This document shows positions 62,388 through 64,000 of a stretch of DNA of 64,000 bases, piece after piece. The notes below the pieces were generated by a model that saw only the letters and a list, made by a program, of their open reading frames with translations, searched no databases and had not been told where the DNA came from. The position numbers and the translations under genes are program-made. The stretch is from Lewinellaceae bacterium (GTDB lineage: Bacteria; Bacteroidota; Bacteroidia; Chitinophagales; Saprospiraceae), in contig JACJYO010000002.1 of assembly GCA_020636075.1 (NCBI GenBank), forward strand, positions 1-64,000. The letters run 5' to 3'. The first letter of the stretch is position 1; every line of letters begins with the position of its first letter.

Positions 62388-64000
62388 ATGCTCACGGACA
62401 TTGAAATCGCCCAACAAGCGACACCTAAGCGAATTGTACCCCTCGCTGCTGACAAACTTGGAATCCCGGATGATGCGCTCGAACCATTCGGCCATTTTAA
62501 ATCCAAAGTTTCCCTCGAATACCTCGACAACCTTCCAGACCGCCCTTCCAGCAAACTCGTTCTTGTTACGGCCGTAAGTCCGACGCCCGCTGGTGAAGGG
62601 AAAACGACTACTACGGTCGGACTCGGCGACGCGTTATCCCGCATTGGAAAAAAGACGATGATCTGCCTGCGCGAACCCAGCCTGGGCCCGGTTTTCGGTA
62701 TGAAAGGCGGTGCTGCCGGTGGTGGCTACGCTCAGGTAATCCCGATGGAGGATATCAACCTGCATTTTACTGGCGATTTTAGCGCTATTGGCCTGGCAAA
62801 CAATCTGTTGGCAGCTATGCTCGATAATCACATCCATCAAGGAAATACCCTGGATATCGATGTGCGCCGGGTGAGTTGGAAGCGGGTGGTGGATATGAAC
62901 GACAGGGCTTTGCGCGACATTACCGTCGCGCTCGGCGGGATTTCCAATGGATACCCGAGGCAAGATGGTTTTGACATTGTGGTGGCCTCAGAGGTGATGG
63001 CTATTTTTTGCCTGGCCACATCGGTGACTGACCTGAAGGAGCGCCTTGGCAATATTGTAGTCGGCTACACCCGCGATCGAAAAGCGGTGCGCGCACGCGA
63101 CCTTAATGCGCATGGCGCCATGACTGTTTTGCTGAAAGATGCCATCAAGCCCAATTTGGTTCAAACACTTGAACACACGCCTGCATTTATTCATGGCGGC
63201 CCTTTTGCGAATATTGCCCATGGATGTAATTCGGTTATTGCTACGAAAAGCGCACTGAAGTTGGCCGACTACGTGATTACGGAAGCTGGTTTTGGCGCTG
63301 ATCTTGGCGCGGAGAAGTTTCTGGATATTAAATGTCGAAAAGCCGGGTTGCGGCCAGATGCGGTTGTTTTGGTTGCCACACTGCGGGCCTTGAAATACCA
63401 GGGCGGCGCAGATCTCAAGGATCTGAACCAGGAAAATCTGGATGCCTTGGAAAAGGGAATTGTGAATATTGAAAAACACGTCCAGAATATTCGCGAGACA
63501 TTTGGATTGCCCTGTGTGGTGGCGATAAACCATTTCACTTTCGATACTGCAGCCGAGATCAAACTTTTACAAGATAAATTGGCGCCGCATGGTGTCTCGG
63601 TGGTGGTTTCGCGGCATTGGGCCGAGGGAGGGAAAGGCGCCGAAGACCTGGCACGCGCCGTTGTCCAGGTAACGGATACCGCTACCAATAATTTTCGGTT
63701 TGCTTACGAGGATTCCATGTCACTCTGGGATAAAATGAAGGCCGTGGCGACTAAGATTTATGGCGCTGCCGACATTTCTGCCGATGCCAGTGTTAAGCGG
63801 CAGATCAAAAAACTGGAAGAAGACGGTTACGGCCATTACCCGGTGTGTGTGGCAAAAACGCAATACTCATTTTCTACCGACCCGAAAAAATTGGGAGCAC
63901 CTACTGGGCACGTGGTTGATATCCGGGAAGTGCGGTTGGCAGCTGGGGCTGAATTCGTAGTAATGATTTGCGGGGCAATCATGACAATGCCAGGTTTGCC
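62388..64000 (+). CDS. fhs: Formate-tetrahydrofolate ligase, partial (3' end off the window)
   Basis: An open frame from ATG 62388 runs to the right edge (537 codons of a family of about 555), so only the last residues are missing. It makes 10-formyl-tetrahydrofolate from formate, THF and ATP in the cytoplasm. Motifs: the P-loop TPAGEGKTTTTVGLGDAL, LREPSLGPVFGMKGGAAGGG, NLHFTGDFSAIGLANNLL, HGGPFANIAHGCNSVIATK, DYVITEAGFGADLGAEKF and a C-terminal VVDIREVRLAAGAEFVV. It is 219 nt after argS, beyond a hairpin, so it is probably transcribed separately. The one-carbon role fits with the fdhD gene nearby. Confidence 0.95.
   Translation, partial: MLTDIEIAQQATPKRIVPLAADKLGIPDDALEPFGHFKSKVSLEYLDNLPDRPSSKLVLVTAVSPTPAGEGKTTTTVGLGDALSRIGKKTMICLREPSLGPVFGMKGGAAGGGYAQVIPMEDINLHFTGDFSAIGLANNLLAAMLDNHIHQGNTLDIDVRRVSWKRVVDMNDRALRDITVALGGISNGYPRQDGFDIVVASEVMAIFCLATSVTDLKERLGNIVVGYTRDRKAVRARDLNAHGAMTVLLKDAIKPNLVQTLEHTPAFIHGGPFANIAHGCNSVIATKSALKLADYVITEAGFGADLGAEKFLDIKCRKAGLRPDAVVLVATLRALKYQGGADLKDLNQENLDALEKGIVNIEKHVQNIRETFGLPCVVAINHFTFDTAAEIKLLQDKLAPHGVSVVVSRHWAEGGKGAEDLARAVVQVTDTATNNFRFAYEDSMSLWDKMKAVATKIYGAADISADASVKRQIKKLEEDGYGHYPVCVAKTQYSFSTDPKKLGAPTGHVVDIREVRLAAGAEFVVMICGAIMTMPGL

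Overview
The window reads as a chromosomal segment of a Bacteroidota bacterium, most likely a Saprospiria/Chitinophagia-type environmental lineage. The evidence is a SusC/SusD pair, many type IX secretion (T9SS) C-terminal sorting domains, lipoproteins with short Cys lipoboxes, DUF1573 and OmpA-like barrel proteins, and promoters of the Bacteroidota type (TTTG then TAnnTTTG). Shine-Dalgarno sites are mostly absent. Lineage below phylum is inference.

Layout. (1) 1-8068, minus strand: a five-gene redox operon with a 2-oxoacid:ferredoxin oxidoreductase (KorA, KorB), an 866-residue protein with a C-terminal Fe-S domain, a membrane-anchored RnfB-like polyferredoxin, and a degenerate NifJ-like protein that runs off the left edge. 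(2) 8171-13483, minus strand: an outer-membrane operon with a lipoprotein, a TonB-dependent receptor, two surface lipoproteins of LVIVD type and a small beta-barrel, closed by an intrinsic terminator. A G-rich inverted repeat overlaps the receptor's start codon. (3) 13630-15402, plus: a secreted FG-GAP/ASPIC protein. (4) 15527-40292: a pectin utilisation locus. It holds two pectin methylesterases (one of 1997 residues with a 381-residue tandem duplication), three PL1-type pectate lyases, a GH95 enzyme, two alpha/beta-hydrolase esterases, a DUF4957/DUF5123-like beta-helix lipoprotein, SusD and SusC. (5) 40646-51857: a family 2 glycosyltransferase, a LysE exporter, a TPR protein, gyrA, a porin-like barrel, a secreted subtilase, pgk, gap and a DUF1573 protein. 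(6) 52040-57334: a giant metzincin-like protease with 16 PKD domains. (7) 57667-64000: an outer-membrane protein, class I fructose-bisphosphate aldolase, fdhD, argS and the 5' part of formate-tetrahydrofolate ligase, which runs off the right edge.

How the parts fit. The pectin locus is self-consistent. Methylesterases and acetyl-esterase-like hydrolases would strip substituents, PL1 lyases would cut the de-esterified backbone, GH95 would remove L-fucose or L-galactose side groups, and SusCD would import oligomers. Some enzymes carry T9SS tails and others carry lipoboxes, so both secreted and cell-surface forms are expected. No regulator, GH28 or unsaturated-uronyl hydrolase is visible in the window. 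The central-metabolism genes (gap-pgk, fbaB, KOR, fhs, fdhD) are ordinary individually.

The least explained parts are the accessory redox subunits of region 1, the alternating PKD array of region 6, the duplicated module of the giant methylesterase, and palindromic repeats that lie exactly on start or stop codons.
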